Of a stretch of 10,807 nt of DNA, positions 1 to 6,642 are shown piece by piece. The notes under the pieces were generated by a model. It saw only the letters and a program-made list of their open reading frames with translations, had not been told where the DNA came from and did no database searches. The position numbers were made by a program, and so were the translations under genes. The stretch's first letter is position 1. The number at the start of each line of letters is the position of its first letter. The stretch lies in NCBI GenBank assembly GCA_017542725.1, contig JAFXWR010000210.1, positions 1 to 10,807 of the forward strand, in the 5' to 3' direction. This stretch comes from Lachnospiraceae bacterium (lineage in GTDB: Bacteria; Bacillota_A; Clostridia; Lachnospirales; Lachnospiraceae).

Positions 1-1047
1 TACATGTTTGATAAGTTTATAAATCTTAAGCAAGTTGATTTATCATTTTTAAATTTTAAGAAAACACGTAACACAAAGTTTATGTTTGGAAATTGCAAGT
101 ATCTTAAAGATGTAGATTTTGATAATGATATGACAATTACATTAAATGATATTGAAGGTATGTTCTTTGATTGTCAGTCAATAGTTGATTTGAAATTATA
201 TATGTTTAATACTAAAAATGTAAGGAATATGAATTCATTGTTCTTTAATTGTAAAAACTTAAAGAATATTTATATTGACCCAAGTATTTGGTCTGTGAAA
301 AATGTTACAAATTTTAACAAAATGTATTTCAACTGTGCCATGCTTAGGACAAACTTCAATACTCAAGTTACATCAATTGATGAAAGTAAATACAAATTAT
401 ATTCTATAGCTGGAGATGATGAGACAGAAGGAATATTTAAAGACTATGATTTTGATTATGATGACTATGGCAAAAATACAGGAAGTTTTAAAGTTGATAC
501 TATAAATGCGACATTGGTGACTACCCCTGACAATAAAAATGTCATTGAAAATATTTCGCCATCAGATGTGTTAAATTCATTAAAAAAAAGCAATGTAAAT
601 ATATCAACTACAAGTGAATTATATGAATATCATGCAAATGCTAAAATTGGTAAAAATGGAAAACTTAAGCTTTCTGATTGGCTCATTGCTCAGACTGTAG
701 ATGAAATTCCAATTTTAAAAGAAGAGACAACCTATGTAGATAAACTAATTCCCGCAAAGAAGAATAAGGGCACTACATCTCAGTTTAAAATTATAGTAGA
801 AGAAGAGAGCGAAAGTGATTCGGATAAAGTAAGTGGTTTACTTAGACCGAGTTATGACAGTGTAGATAACTCATTAAATGATGCATCAAATATTGATAAT
901 TCTGATAGTGTGAAATTTGATATTGCTAAGCAATCAAATATTTTCATTATATCGATGATATTAGTTGCAGCAATTTTTATAGTTACAATAGGCGTATTTG
1001 TTTTTTATTTTAAAAACAAGCAAAATTCTGATGAGCCTTGGTCGTAA
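1..1047 (+). CDS. BspA-like (DUF285) leucine-rich repeat surface protein, C-terminal part
   Basis: This is the 3' part of a surface protein. The frame is open from base 1 and the first Met (base 4) sits inside a repeat unit (YMFDKFINLKQVDLS), so the true start lies upstream of the window. Counting from that Met, about residues 1-115 hold several units of roughly 23-25 residues of the type MFxxCxxLxxLxLxxFNTxxVxNM, such as MFGNCKYLKDVDF and LFFNCKNLKNIYI. These match the DUF285 class of leucine-rich repeats found in BspA-like and Mycoplasma surface proteins. A non-repetitive, Asp/Ser/Thr-rich region follows. One hydrophobic helix (about residues 313-336) then ends in a short tail with lysines, which suggests a membrane anchor with the repeats outside. 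No LPXTG sorting motif is visible. BspA-like proteins are often adhesins, but the ligand here is unknown. A terminator follows 40 nt after the stop. Confidence 0.85.
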   Translation, partial: YMFDKFINLKQVDLSFLNFKKTRNTKFMFGNCKYLKDVDFDNDMTITLNDIEGMFFDCQSIVDLKLYMFNTKNVRNMNSLFFNCKNLKNIYIDPSIWSVKNVTNFNKMYFNCAMLRTNFNTQVTSIDESKYKLYSIAGDDETEGIFKDYDFDYDDYGKNTGSFKVDTINATLVTTPDNKNVIENISPSDVLNSLKKSNVNISTTSELYEYHANAKIGKNGKLKLSDWLIAQTVDEIPILKEETTYVDKLIPAKKNKGTTSQFKIIVEEESESDSDKVSGLLRPSYDSVDNSLNDASNIDNSDSVKFDIAKQSNIFIISMILVAAIFIVTIGVFVFYFKNKQNSDEPWS

Positions 1048-1087
1048 TAATATATTTTGTATATTAGATGTTATTTAAGGTAAAATT

Positions 1088-1110
1088 GGGCTAAAAATAG
1101 CCCTTTTTTA
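1088..1110 (+). terminator. Rho-independent terminator after the BspA-like gene
   Basis: A perfect 6-bp stem, GGGCTA (1088-1093) and TAGCCC (1098-1103), closes an AAAA loop and is followed directly by a run of T (1104-1109). It separates the surface-protein gene from the pnp promoter just downstream. Confidence 0.9.
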
Positions 1111-1139
1111 TTGTTTTTTAACCTTAAATGTATTATAAT
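1111..1139 (+). promoter_or_regulatory. Predicted sigma-A-type promoter of pnp
   Basis: TTGTTT (1111-1116) and a consensus TATAAT (1134-1139) are separated by exactly 17 bp. The promoter begins immediately after the preceding terminator and leaves a leader of about 40 nt before the pnp start. The -35 matches the consensus at only three positions; the -10 is perfect. Confidence 0.65.
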
Positions 1140-1187
1140 AAGTATGTATGTTAATAATAAAACAAGAGAGAAAAAGAGGAGAAAAGA

Positions 1188-3278
1188 ATGTATAAGACAT
1201 TTAAAATGAATTTAGCAGGAAGAGATTTAACCTGCTATATTGGGCGTGTGTGTGCCCAAGCAAATGGTGCAGTTTTACTTCAATATGGTGATACAATGGT
1301 TTTATCAACTGCAACTGCATCAGACAAACCTAAAGAGGGAATTGATTTTTTCCCATTGTCAGTTGAGTATGAAGAGAAGATGTATTCTGTAGGTAAGATA
1401 CCTGGCGGATACAATAAGAGAGAGGGAAAGGCGTCAGAAAATGCAATTTTGATTTCGAGAGTAATTGATAGGCCTATGAGGCCATTATTCCCAAAGGATT
1501 ATAGAAATGATGTTTTGCTAGATAACTTAGTTTTATCTGTTGACCAAGAGAATAGCCCAGAGTTACTTGCTATGCTTGGTTCATCACTTGCAACTACAAT
1601 TTCAGACATTCCATTTGATGGACCATGTGCTTCAACTCAAATAGGCATGATAGGTGGAAGATTTATTATAAATCCTTCATTTGTCGAATTTGAAAAATCT
1701 GATTTAAAGTTGACAGTTGCATCAACAAAAGAAAAAGTTATTATGATTGAAGCTGGTGCAAACGAAGTGCCGGAAAATAAGATGATAGAGGCAATTTATC
1801 TTGCTCATGAAACTAATCAAGAAATAATTAAATTCTTTGAAGAAATTAGACAAGTATGTGGCAAAGAGAAACATGAGTATGAGCATTTTGCTGTTTCCGA
1901 TGATTTTTTACATGAGATTATGGATATAATTCCACAAAGTGAGATGGAGCAAGCTGTATTTACAGACGACAAGCAACAGCGTGATGAAAATATAAAGAAA
2001 CTTACTGAAAAGCTGGAAGAAAAATTTGCTGAAGATGAAGAAAAACTTGCTGGCATTGGTGAAGCAATTTATCAATATGAAAAGAAAACAGTTCGTAAGA
2101 TGATATTAAAAGATGGTAAGCGTCCAGATGGAAGACAAATGGAAGAAATTAGACCTCTTGCTGCAGAGATAGATATTGTTCCACGCGCTCATGGTTCTGG
2201 AATGTTTACTCGTGGACAAACTCAAATTTTAGATATTTGTACTCTTGCGCCACTTTCTGAAGTTCAAAAGATTGATGGATTAAATGAGTGCATTAAAGAA
2301 AAAAGATATATGCACCATTATAATTTCCCAGGATATAGTGTAGGTGAAGCAAAACCACAGAGAGCACCAGGAAGAAGAGAAATAGGACACGGAGCCCTTG
2401 CAGAGCGTGCACTTGTCCCAGTTTTACCATCAATAGATGAATTCCCATATGCTATAAGATGCGTTTCTGAAACATTAGAATCAAATGGCTCAACTTCACA
2501 AGCATCAGTATGTGCATCTTGTCTTTCACTTATGGCAGCAGGTGTTCCAATAAAAACAATGGTAGCAGGTATTTCATGTGGTCTCGTGACTGGCGAGACT
2601 GATAAAGATTATGTATTACTTACAGATATACAAGGCCTTGAAGACTTTTTTGGAGATATGGATTTTAAAGTTGCAGGAACTCATAAAGGTATCACTGCAA
2701 TTCAAATGGATATAAAAATTCATGGATTGACTCGTGAAATAGTTGAAGGAGCGATTGGCAGATGCTTAAAAGCACGCCTTCATATAATGGACAACATTAT
2801 GTCACCAGTAATTAGTGAGCCAAGGAAGGAATTATCTAAGTATGCTCCAAAGATTAAGAATTTGAATATTGATCCAGAAAAGATTGGTGATGTAATTGGT
2901 AAAGGTGGCAAGACTATAAATGATATCATTGCAAGATTTAATGTTGCTGTAGATATTCAAGATGATGGCTTTGTATCTGTAAGTGGTGTTGATACTGATA
3001 TGATTGACAAGGCAGTTACATACATACAAAACATCGTTAAGGATGTTGCTGTTGGTGATATTTACGAAGGCAAAGTTGTGAGAATCGCAGCTTTTGGAGC
3101 ATTTATAGAACTAACTCCAAATAAAGATGGTATGGTTCATATATCTAAACTTAAAGATGAAAGAGTCGCTAAGGTTGAGGATGTGGTAAAAGTAGGAGAC
3201 ATAGTAAAAGTAAAAGTTGTAGAAATTGATAAGATGGGTAAAGTTGCACTTACTATGAGACCATCTGATTTTAAATAA
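1188..3278 (+). CDS. pnp: Polyribonucleotide nucleotidyltransferase (PNPase)
   Basis: PNPase is a cytoplasmic 3'-to-5' phosphorolytic exoribonuclease that degrades RNA to nucleoside diphosphates. The 696 residues match the usual length of about 700, and the full domain order is present: RNase PH-like domain 1 (with GGYNKREG near residues 73-80), the helical linker, RNase PH-like domain 2, a KH domain (GKGG loop at 571-574) and an S1 domain (about 623-692). Catalytic features are intact: the phosphate-site sequence NGSTSQAS near 433-440 and LEDFFGDMDFK, with Asp486, Asp492 and Lys494 at the same numbers as in the E. coli enzyme. The start has a good SD (GAGGAG, 1176-1181) 6 nt upstream. The gene is not beside rpsO, its common partner, but lies between two surface-protein genes. 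No terminator follows, so the next gene is probably co-transcribed. Confidence 0.97.
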   Translation: MYKTFKMNLAGRDLTCYIGRVCAQANGAVLLQYGDTMVLSTATASDKPKEGIDFFPLSVEYEEKMYSVGKIPGGYNKREGKASENAILISRVIDRPMRPLFPKDYRNDVLLDNLVLSVDQENSPELLAMLGSSLATTISDIPFDGPCASTQIGMIGGRFIINPSFVEFEKSDLKLTVASTKEKVIMIEAGANEVPENKMIEAIYLAHETNQEIIKFFEEIRQVCGKEKHEYEHFAVSDDFLHEIMDIIPQSEMEQAVFTDDKQQRDENIKKLTEKLEEKFAEDEEKLAGIGEAIYQYEKKTVRKMILKDGKRPDGRQMEEIRPLAAEIDIVPRAHGSGMFTRGQTQILDICTLAPLSEVQKIDGLNECIKEKRYMHHYNFPGYSVGEAKPQRAPGRREIGHGALAERALVPVLPSIDEFPYAIRCVSETLESNGSTSQASVCASCLSLMAAGVPIKTMVAGISCGLVTGETDKDYVLLTDIQGLEDFFGDMDFKVAGTHKGITAIQMDIKIHGLTREIVEGAIGRCLKARLHIMDNIMSPVISEPRKELSKYAPKIKNLNIDPEKIGDVIGKGGKTINDIIARFNVAVDIQDDGFVSVSGVDTDMIDKAVTYIQNIVKDVAVGDIYEGKVVRIAAFGAFIELTPNKDGMVHISKLKDERVAKVEDVVKVGDIVKVKVVEIDKMGKVALTMRPSDFK

Positions 3279-3315
3279 ATAAAAATATATTTAATATGTT
3301 GAGGAGGCATAGTAT

Positions 3316-4068
3316 ATGAAAAGAATTGTTTTTGGACTATCTGTATGTGCGTTCTTAATTTTATCAATTGTAAATGTATTTGCAGGAAACTTTGTTCAAG
3401 ATGCCTATGGCATTAAATACGATGTTGGTGGTGGAAGATATTTAGAAAATGGATGGGCGTGGTGTGACCCAGCAGGATCTGGAATTGGATACGGCTATTA
3501 TTTTAGCCCAGCTGGATATATTCTTATAAATACTGTGACTCCAGATGGTAAATATGTTGACATGGCTGGACGATTATCTGTGAATGGGGTTGCCATGACA
3601 AAAATGATTGATAAATGGGATTATGAATTGGAAACTGCGGTATATCCTGCTGATGTGACTCCTGCACCAGCAATTCCAAGTGCCTTTAATGGTTCACTTG
3701 CATCTAGAATTTTTTCTAAAAACAATGCAACAGTTACAACATATTATTTAGGTGGAGTTCCTCAGTATGATGCAATAGAGTTCACTGAAGGCTATAATCC
3801 ATATATTATGTTTAATTCGGGAAATAATACTAGTTTAACTTTTGACTTAACAGGTGACAATCTAACTAATTATGATGGTGACTTTGTGATGGACGTATAT
3901 GTCAATGGTGTTTTAACTGAAAGATATTCACAAAGGTTTATTGAATTACAAACTCATACCATTGTATTTGCTCCAAATCAAAATATTGAATTTAGAATTC
4001 CTGTGATAAATGATTATTATGAAGAGTATGTTAGGAGAATTTATGTATTCAATGCTCGTTTTAATTAA
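3316..4068 (+). CDS. Secreted protein with a cell-wall-binding-like repeat and an unknown C-terminal domain
   Basis: The 250-residue product begins with a signal peptide (MKR, a hydrophobic core, likely cleavage after VFA at residue 23), so it should be exported. Residues about 44-91 (ENGWAWCDPAGSG, then YYFSPAGYIL, TPDGKYVDMAGRLSVNG) resemble the aromatic- and Gly-rich choline-binding-like cell-wall repeats of Clostridia, present here as a single copy. Residues about 115-250 are rich in Thr, Asn and Tyr, look beta-rich, and end in a strand-like RRIYVFNARFN. I do not recognise a family with confidence; the layout is reminiscent of NPCBM-type carbohydrate-binding modules, but that is a guess. 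No catalytic motif is obvious. The start follows a very strong SD (GAGGAGG, 3301-3307). It lies 37 nt after pnp with no terminator or clear promoter between, and is followed by a strong terminator. A wall-associated, non-enzymatic role is inferred. Confidence 0.75.
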   Translation: MKRIVFGLSVCAFLILSIVNVFAGNFVQDAYGIKYDVGGGRYLENGWAWCDPAGSGIGYGYYFSPAGYILINTVTPDGKYVDMAGRLSVNGVAMTKMIDKWDYELETAVYPADVTPAPAIPSAFNGSLASRIFSKNNATVTTYYLGGVPQYDAIEFTEGYNPYIMFNSGNNTSLTFDLTGDNLTNYDGDFVMDVYVNGVLTERYSQRFIELQTHTIVFAPNQNIEFRIPVINDYYEEYVRRIYVFNARFN

Positions 4069-4095
4069 TATTCATATTACATTGATTTTATTAGT

Positions 4096-4120
4096 AAAAC
4101 CCCTTTTTAAAGGGGTTTTT
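4096..4120 (+). terminator. Strong, symmetrical Rho-independent terminator
   Basis: AAAACCCCTT (4096-4105) pairs with AAGGGGTTTT (4110-4119) around a short A/T loop, followed by more T. Because the stem is flanked by A on one side and T on the other, it could stop transcription from either direction. It closes the pnp-secreted protein unit and insulates the tetR promoter. Confidence 0.9.
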
Positions 4121-4136
4121 TATTGAATATTTAATC

Positions 4137-4153
4137 ATTGACACGATGTCAAT
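4137..4153. promoter_or_regulatory. TetR operator, copy 1 (overlaps the -35)
   Basis: A 17-bp perfect inverted repeat, ATTGACA-CGA-TGTCAAT. The left arm contains the TTGACA -35 hexamer (4138-4143) of the promoter that reads into the TetR gene. The same 17 bp, including the preceding C, recurs 36 bp downstream. Position, symmetry and duplication next to a TetR gene are typical of an autoregulatory operator; binding by this TetR is inferred. Confidence 0.8.
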
Positions 4154-4166
4154 ATTTTGATATACT
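4138..4166 (+). promoter_or_regulatory. Promoter of the tetR operon
   Basis: A perfect -35 (TTGACA, 4138-4143) and a near-consensus -10 (TATACT, 4161-4166) with a 17-bp spacer. Transcription should start near 4173, at the edge of the second operator palindrome. A bound repressor at either site would block RNA polymerase, so the operon should be repressed until a ligand releases TetR. Confidence 0.85.
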
Positions 4167-4172
4167 TTACAC

Positions 4173-4189
4173 ATTGACACGATGTCAAT
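4173..4189. promoter_or_regulatory. TetR operator, copy 2 (at the expected transcription start)
   Basis: A second identical copy of ATTGACACGATGTCAAT, extended by one more matching base pair (C4172/G4190). Its centre is 36 bp from that of copy 1. It covers the expected +1 region and contains an in-frame ATG (4182), which is why a longer reading of the TetR gene is unlikely to be real. Confidence 0.8.
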
Positions 4190-4214
4190 GCGAATCATTA
4201 TCTTAGGAGAGAAT

Positions 4215-4835
4215 ATGGTCAAAGGGACGCCAAAACTTATAGCCGAGAGAAGGGAAGAAATAATTAATGCCTGTGAAAAGTTATATCAAAAATTAAGTTT
4301 TAAAGATATTACTTTGAAAGAGATAGGAAAAGTAACTTCATTTTCTAGGCCTACAATTTACAATTATTTTGAGACAAAAGAAGAAATATTTCTTGCACTT
4401 TATGAAAGAGAGTATGTGAGATGGAATGAAGAATTGCTTTCTATTTACAATTATAATGATAGATTAAATCCTGACAAACTCGCAGACAAAATTTCAACTT
4501 CGCTTGCAAATAGAAAACAATTATTAAAACTACTTGCAATGAATAATTATGATATGGAAGCAAATAGTAGAGAAGAACTCTTGATTTCATTTAAAGTAGC
4601 GTATGGAGAATCAATCAATAATGTAAAAAAAATTTTTAAAAAATTTTGTCCAAAAATGACAGACGATATGATCGAGACATTTGTATTTATTTTCTTTCCA
4701 TTTATGTTTGGAATATATCCATATACTAATGTTACTCAAAAACAAAAAAATGCAATGAAAAAAGCAAAAGTTGATTTTGTTTATCAGTCAATTTATGATA
4801 TTACATACAATTGTTTAATAAAATTATTGAAATAA
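4215..4835 (+). CDS. TetR-family transcriptional repressor
   Basis: A 206-residue, one-domain-plus-ligand-domain TetR-type regulator. The N-terminal DNA-binding domain is clear: a first helix (AERREEIINACEKLYQ) and a helix-turn-helix at about 32-53, ITLKEIGKVTSFSRPTIYNYF, followed by the usual ETKEEIFLAL. The C-terminal 140 or so residues form the family's variable helical ligand and dimer domain, so the inducer cannot be read from sequence. I chose ATG 4215 because AGGAG (4205-4209) lies 5 nt upstream; the in-frame ATG at 4182 is inside an operator palindrome, has no SD and lies only about 9 nt after the predicted transcript start. Being the first gene behind two operators, it is probably autoregulated and controls the downstream genes. 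The next gene starts 20 nt after its stop. Confidence 0.92.
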   Translation: MVKGTPKLIAERREEIINACEKLYQKLSFKDITLKEIGKVTSFSRPTIYNYFETKEEIFLALYEREYVRWNEELLSIYNYNDRLNPDKLADKISTSLANRKQLLKLLAMNNYDMEANSREELLISFKVAYGESINNVKKIFKKFCPKMTDDMIETFVFIFFPFMFGIYPYTNVTQKQKNAMKKAKVDFVYQSIYDITYNCLIKLLK

Positions 4836-4855
4836 TATTTTAAAGGAGTAAAATT

Positions 4856-5419
4856 ATGTCGGCGAAAACAAAAAAACTAACCTTATCGGCACTTTTTGTA
4901 GCACTTGGACTTGTTCTACCACTTTTAACAGGCCAATTAAAAGCGCTTGGAAATGCATTCTTACCTATGCATTTACCTGTATTACTTTGCGGACTTATAG
5001 TAGGTCCAGTATATGGTATGACAATAGGACTAATCCTTCCAATACTTAGGCATTTCACATTTGGCATGCCACCACTTTACCCAACTGCAATTGCTATGAG
5101 TTTTGAACTAGCAACATATGGATTTGTAGTAGGATATGTTTATAAAAAATCAAGATGGAAATGTATAATTGCTTTATATGAGTCGCTTATAATAGCAATG
5201 ATAGCAGGACGAATAGTGTGGGGAATAGTTACTATGATATTACTTGGAATTAATGAACAAGTATTTACTTGGCAAATGTTTATGGCTGGAGCCTTCTTAA
5301 ATGCAATTCCAGGAATAGTATTTCAACTTATATTTATTCCATCACTTATGATTGCTATTAATAAAACAGGACTTGCCCAATTCCACAAAAATTCCAAAAA
5401 AGTTAGCGAAACAATCTAA
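4856..5419 (+). CDS. ECF transporter S component (substrate-binding membrane subunit)
   Basis: An integral membrane protein of 187 residues with about six hydrophobic segments, the size of an energy-coupling-factor S component. Typical signatures are the N-terminal SALFVALGLVLP (an AxxxA motif of the kind that contacts EcfT), then LPMHLPVLLCGLIVGP and FGMPPLYPTAIAMSFELATYG. S components capture a vitamin, metal or other small molecule and deliver it through the shared EcfA/A'/T module, which is not in this window and is presumably encoded elsewhere. The substrate cannot be assigned from sequence. The start has an excellent SD (AAAGGAG, 4842-4848). Lying directly behind tetR suggests its substrate is linked to the signal TetR senses; the flavin-type enzymes downstream make a cofactor-like substrate possible, but this is inference. 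Confidence 0.88.
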   Translation: MSAKTKKLTLSALFVALGLVLPLLTGQLKALGNAFLPMHLPVLLCGLIVGPVYGMTIGLILPILRHFTFGMPPLYPTAIAMSFELATYGFVVGYVYKKSRWKCIIALYESLIIAMIAGRIVWGIVTMILLGINEQVFTWQMFMAGAFLNAIPGIVFQLIFIPSLMIAINKTGLAQFHKNSKKVSETI

Positions 5420-5431
5420 TTAGTATTGCTC

Positions 5432-5506
5432 GTAGGCGCGGATATCATCCGCCAATGTAGGGGCGAATGCTTGCAGAGCCTTTATAGGGGCGAGCACTGC
5501 GAGCCC
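5432..5506. repeat. Cluster of three GC-rich hairpin-like repeat units
   Basis: The 110-nt gap between the S component and the DUF362 gene contains three units that each begin TAGG(G/C)GC (5433, 5458, 5485) and end in GCC, spaced 25 and 27 bp apart. They are far more GC-rich than the surroundings. Unit 1 has a perfect stem GCGGAT/ATCCGC (5438-5443 and 5447-5452); units 2 and 3 form weaker, interrupted hairpins (GGC/GCC at 5462-5464 and 5478-5480; GGGC/GCCC at 5488-5491 and 5503-5506). They look like decayed members of a dispersed extragenic palindrome family with constant flanks and variable inner arms. In RNA they might affect processing or stability of the operon transcript. No T-run follows, so they are not classical terminators. 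Confidence 0.7.
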
Positions 5507-5529
5507 AAAATTATAGGAGAATTAAAATT

Positions 5530-6642
5530 ATGAAAAAATCAATAAGCTTATTATTAATTTTATCAATGTCGATTTTAGCATCTTGTGGCAAACAGAATGA
5601 ACTCACATTGCTACCAGAATCAGAAAAAGTAGTAGAGTCTAATATTGAGAAAACAAAAACAGAAACAACGACAGTTAAAATCAAAGAAACAAAATCAGAA
5701 TCGAATGTAGTTGCTGATGAATTGCAACTAAATGAAACAAAAATTTCAACAAATAATAATGGAGGAAGTAGTATGAAACCAGTTGTATATTTTACAAAAG
5801 ATATAACATCAAATTCACTTGTAAAAATTTATGAAAAACTTGGATGGACACCAACAGGAAATGTTGGAGTTAAAATCTCAACAGGAGAGCCACCAAGAAG
5901 TAATTACTTAAGAGCAGATTTAATTGGCGATTTAGTAAAGAAAGTTAATGGTACTATTATAGAATGCAACACAGCCTACGGCGGAGATAGATCTTCTACA
6001 GCTATGCATAAACAAGTAGCAAAAGATCATGGTTACACTGATATAGCAGAAGTTGACATAATGGATGAAGAAGGTGATATGGATATACCAGTTAATGGTG
6101 GAAAAAGACTAACAAAACTAATTACTGGAGATCATATAAAAAAATATGATAGTGTTATAGTTCTTTCACACTTTAAAGGTCATCAAATGGCTGGATACGG
6201 TGGCGCAATTAAAAATGTAGGTATTGGAATGTCATCAGCAGCTGGAAAAGTATTAGTTCACACAGCTGGAACAAAAACTTCTGGAAGCATATGGTATGAA
6301 AAGCAAGATGATTGGCTTGAGGCACTTGCAGAGATGGTAAAAGGTATGTCTGACTATTATGATAATGGAAAGAGAATGACTTATATAAATGTCATGAATA
6401 GACTTTCTATTGATTGTGACTGTAATGGTTATCCAGAAGAGCCAGACATTCATGATATAGGAATCTTAGCATCAAATGACCCAGTTGCACTTGACCAGGC
6501 TTGCCTTGACTTAATTTATAAGGCAGATGGTAGAGAGGCACTTGTAAATAGAATTAACCAACAACACGGCGAGCACACACTTGAACATGCTGTAGAAATT
6601 GGTCTTGGCACTCGCGAGTACGAACTCGTAAGTATTGACTAA
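5530..6642 (+). CDS. DUF362-domain lipoprotein
   Basis: The 370-residue product starts with a lipoprotein signal peptide (MKKSISLLLILSMSI) and lipobox LASC, lipidated Cys being C19. A linker rich in Thr, Lys, Glu and Ser (about 25-75) leads to a DUF362 domain (about 82-370), the COG2768-type family often described as Fe-S centre proteins. Cysteines that could bind a metal or cluster are C146 (IIECNTAYGG), C296 and C298 (CDCNGYPEEPDIHD) and C325 (DQACLDL). The ferredoxin-like CxxCxxC domains present in some relatives are absent, and the reaction is unknown. An in-frame ATG at 5773 (M82), preceded by GGAGG (5761-5765) at 7 nt, falls exactly at the domain boundary and could start a cytoplasmic 289-residue form. 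The full-length start has AGGAG (5515-5519), 10 nt upstream. The stop overlaps the permease start (TAATG). Confidence 0.85.
   Translation: MKKSISLLLILSMSILASCGKQNELTLLPESEKVVESNIEKTKTETTTVKIKETKSESNVVADELQLNETKISTNNNGGSSMKPVVYFTKDITSNSLVKIYEKLGWTPTGNVGVKISTGEPPRSNYLRADLIGDLVKKVNGTIIECNTAYGGDRSSTAMHKQVAKDHGYTDIAEVDIMDEEGDMDIPVNGGKRLTKLITGDHIKKYDSVIVLSHFKGHQMAGYGGAIKNVGIGMSSAAGKVLVHTAGTKTSGSIWYEKQDDWLEALAEMVKGMSDYYDNGKRMTYINVMNRLSIDCDCNGYPEEPDIHDIGILASNDPVALDQACLDLIYKADGREALVNRINQQHGEHTLEHAVEIGLGTREYELVSID

Noticed and set aside
4124..4152. A divergent - strand promoter using the TGTCAA arm as its -35
   Set aside because: A TATTCA -10 at 17 bp exists, but there is no - strand gene to serve and it would run straight into the symmetrical terminator; the palindrome makes a TTGACA on both strands automatically.
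4136..4189. The twin palindromes as a terminator pair or a minimal CRISPR-like repeat
   Set aside because: Only two copies, no T-run, a spacer equal to promoter core length, and overlap with -35 and +1 all favour operators.
4182..4214. Longer TetR reading from ATG 4182 (adds 11 residues)
   Set aside because: The codon lies inside the second operator palindrome, has no SD and is only about 9 nt after the predicted transcript start; ATG 4215 has a well-spaced AGGAG.
5432..5506. A tRNA or small structured RNA gene in the GC-rich gap
   Set aside because: There is no cloverleaf, no TTC-loop motif and no acceptor pairing; tandem similarity among three units explains the GC content better.
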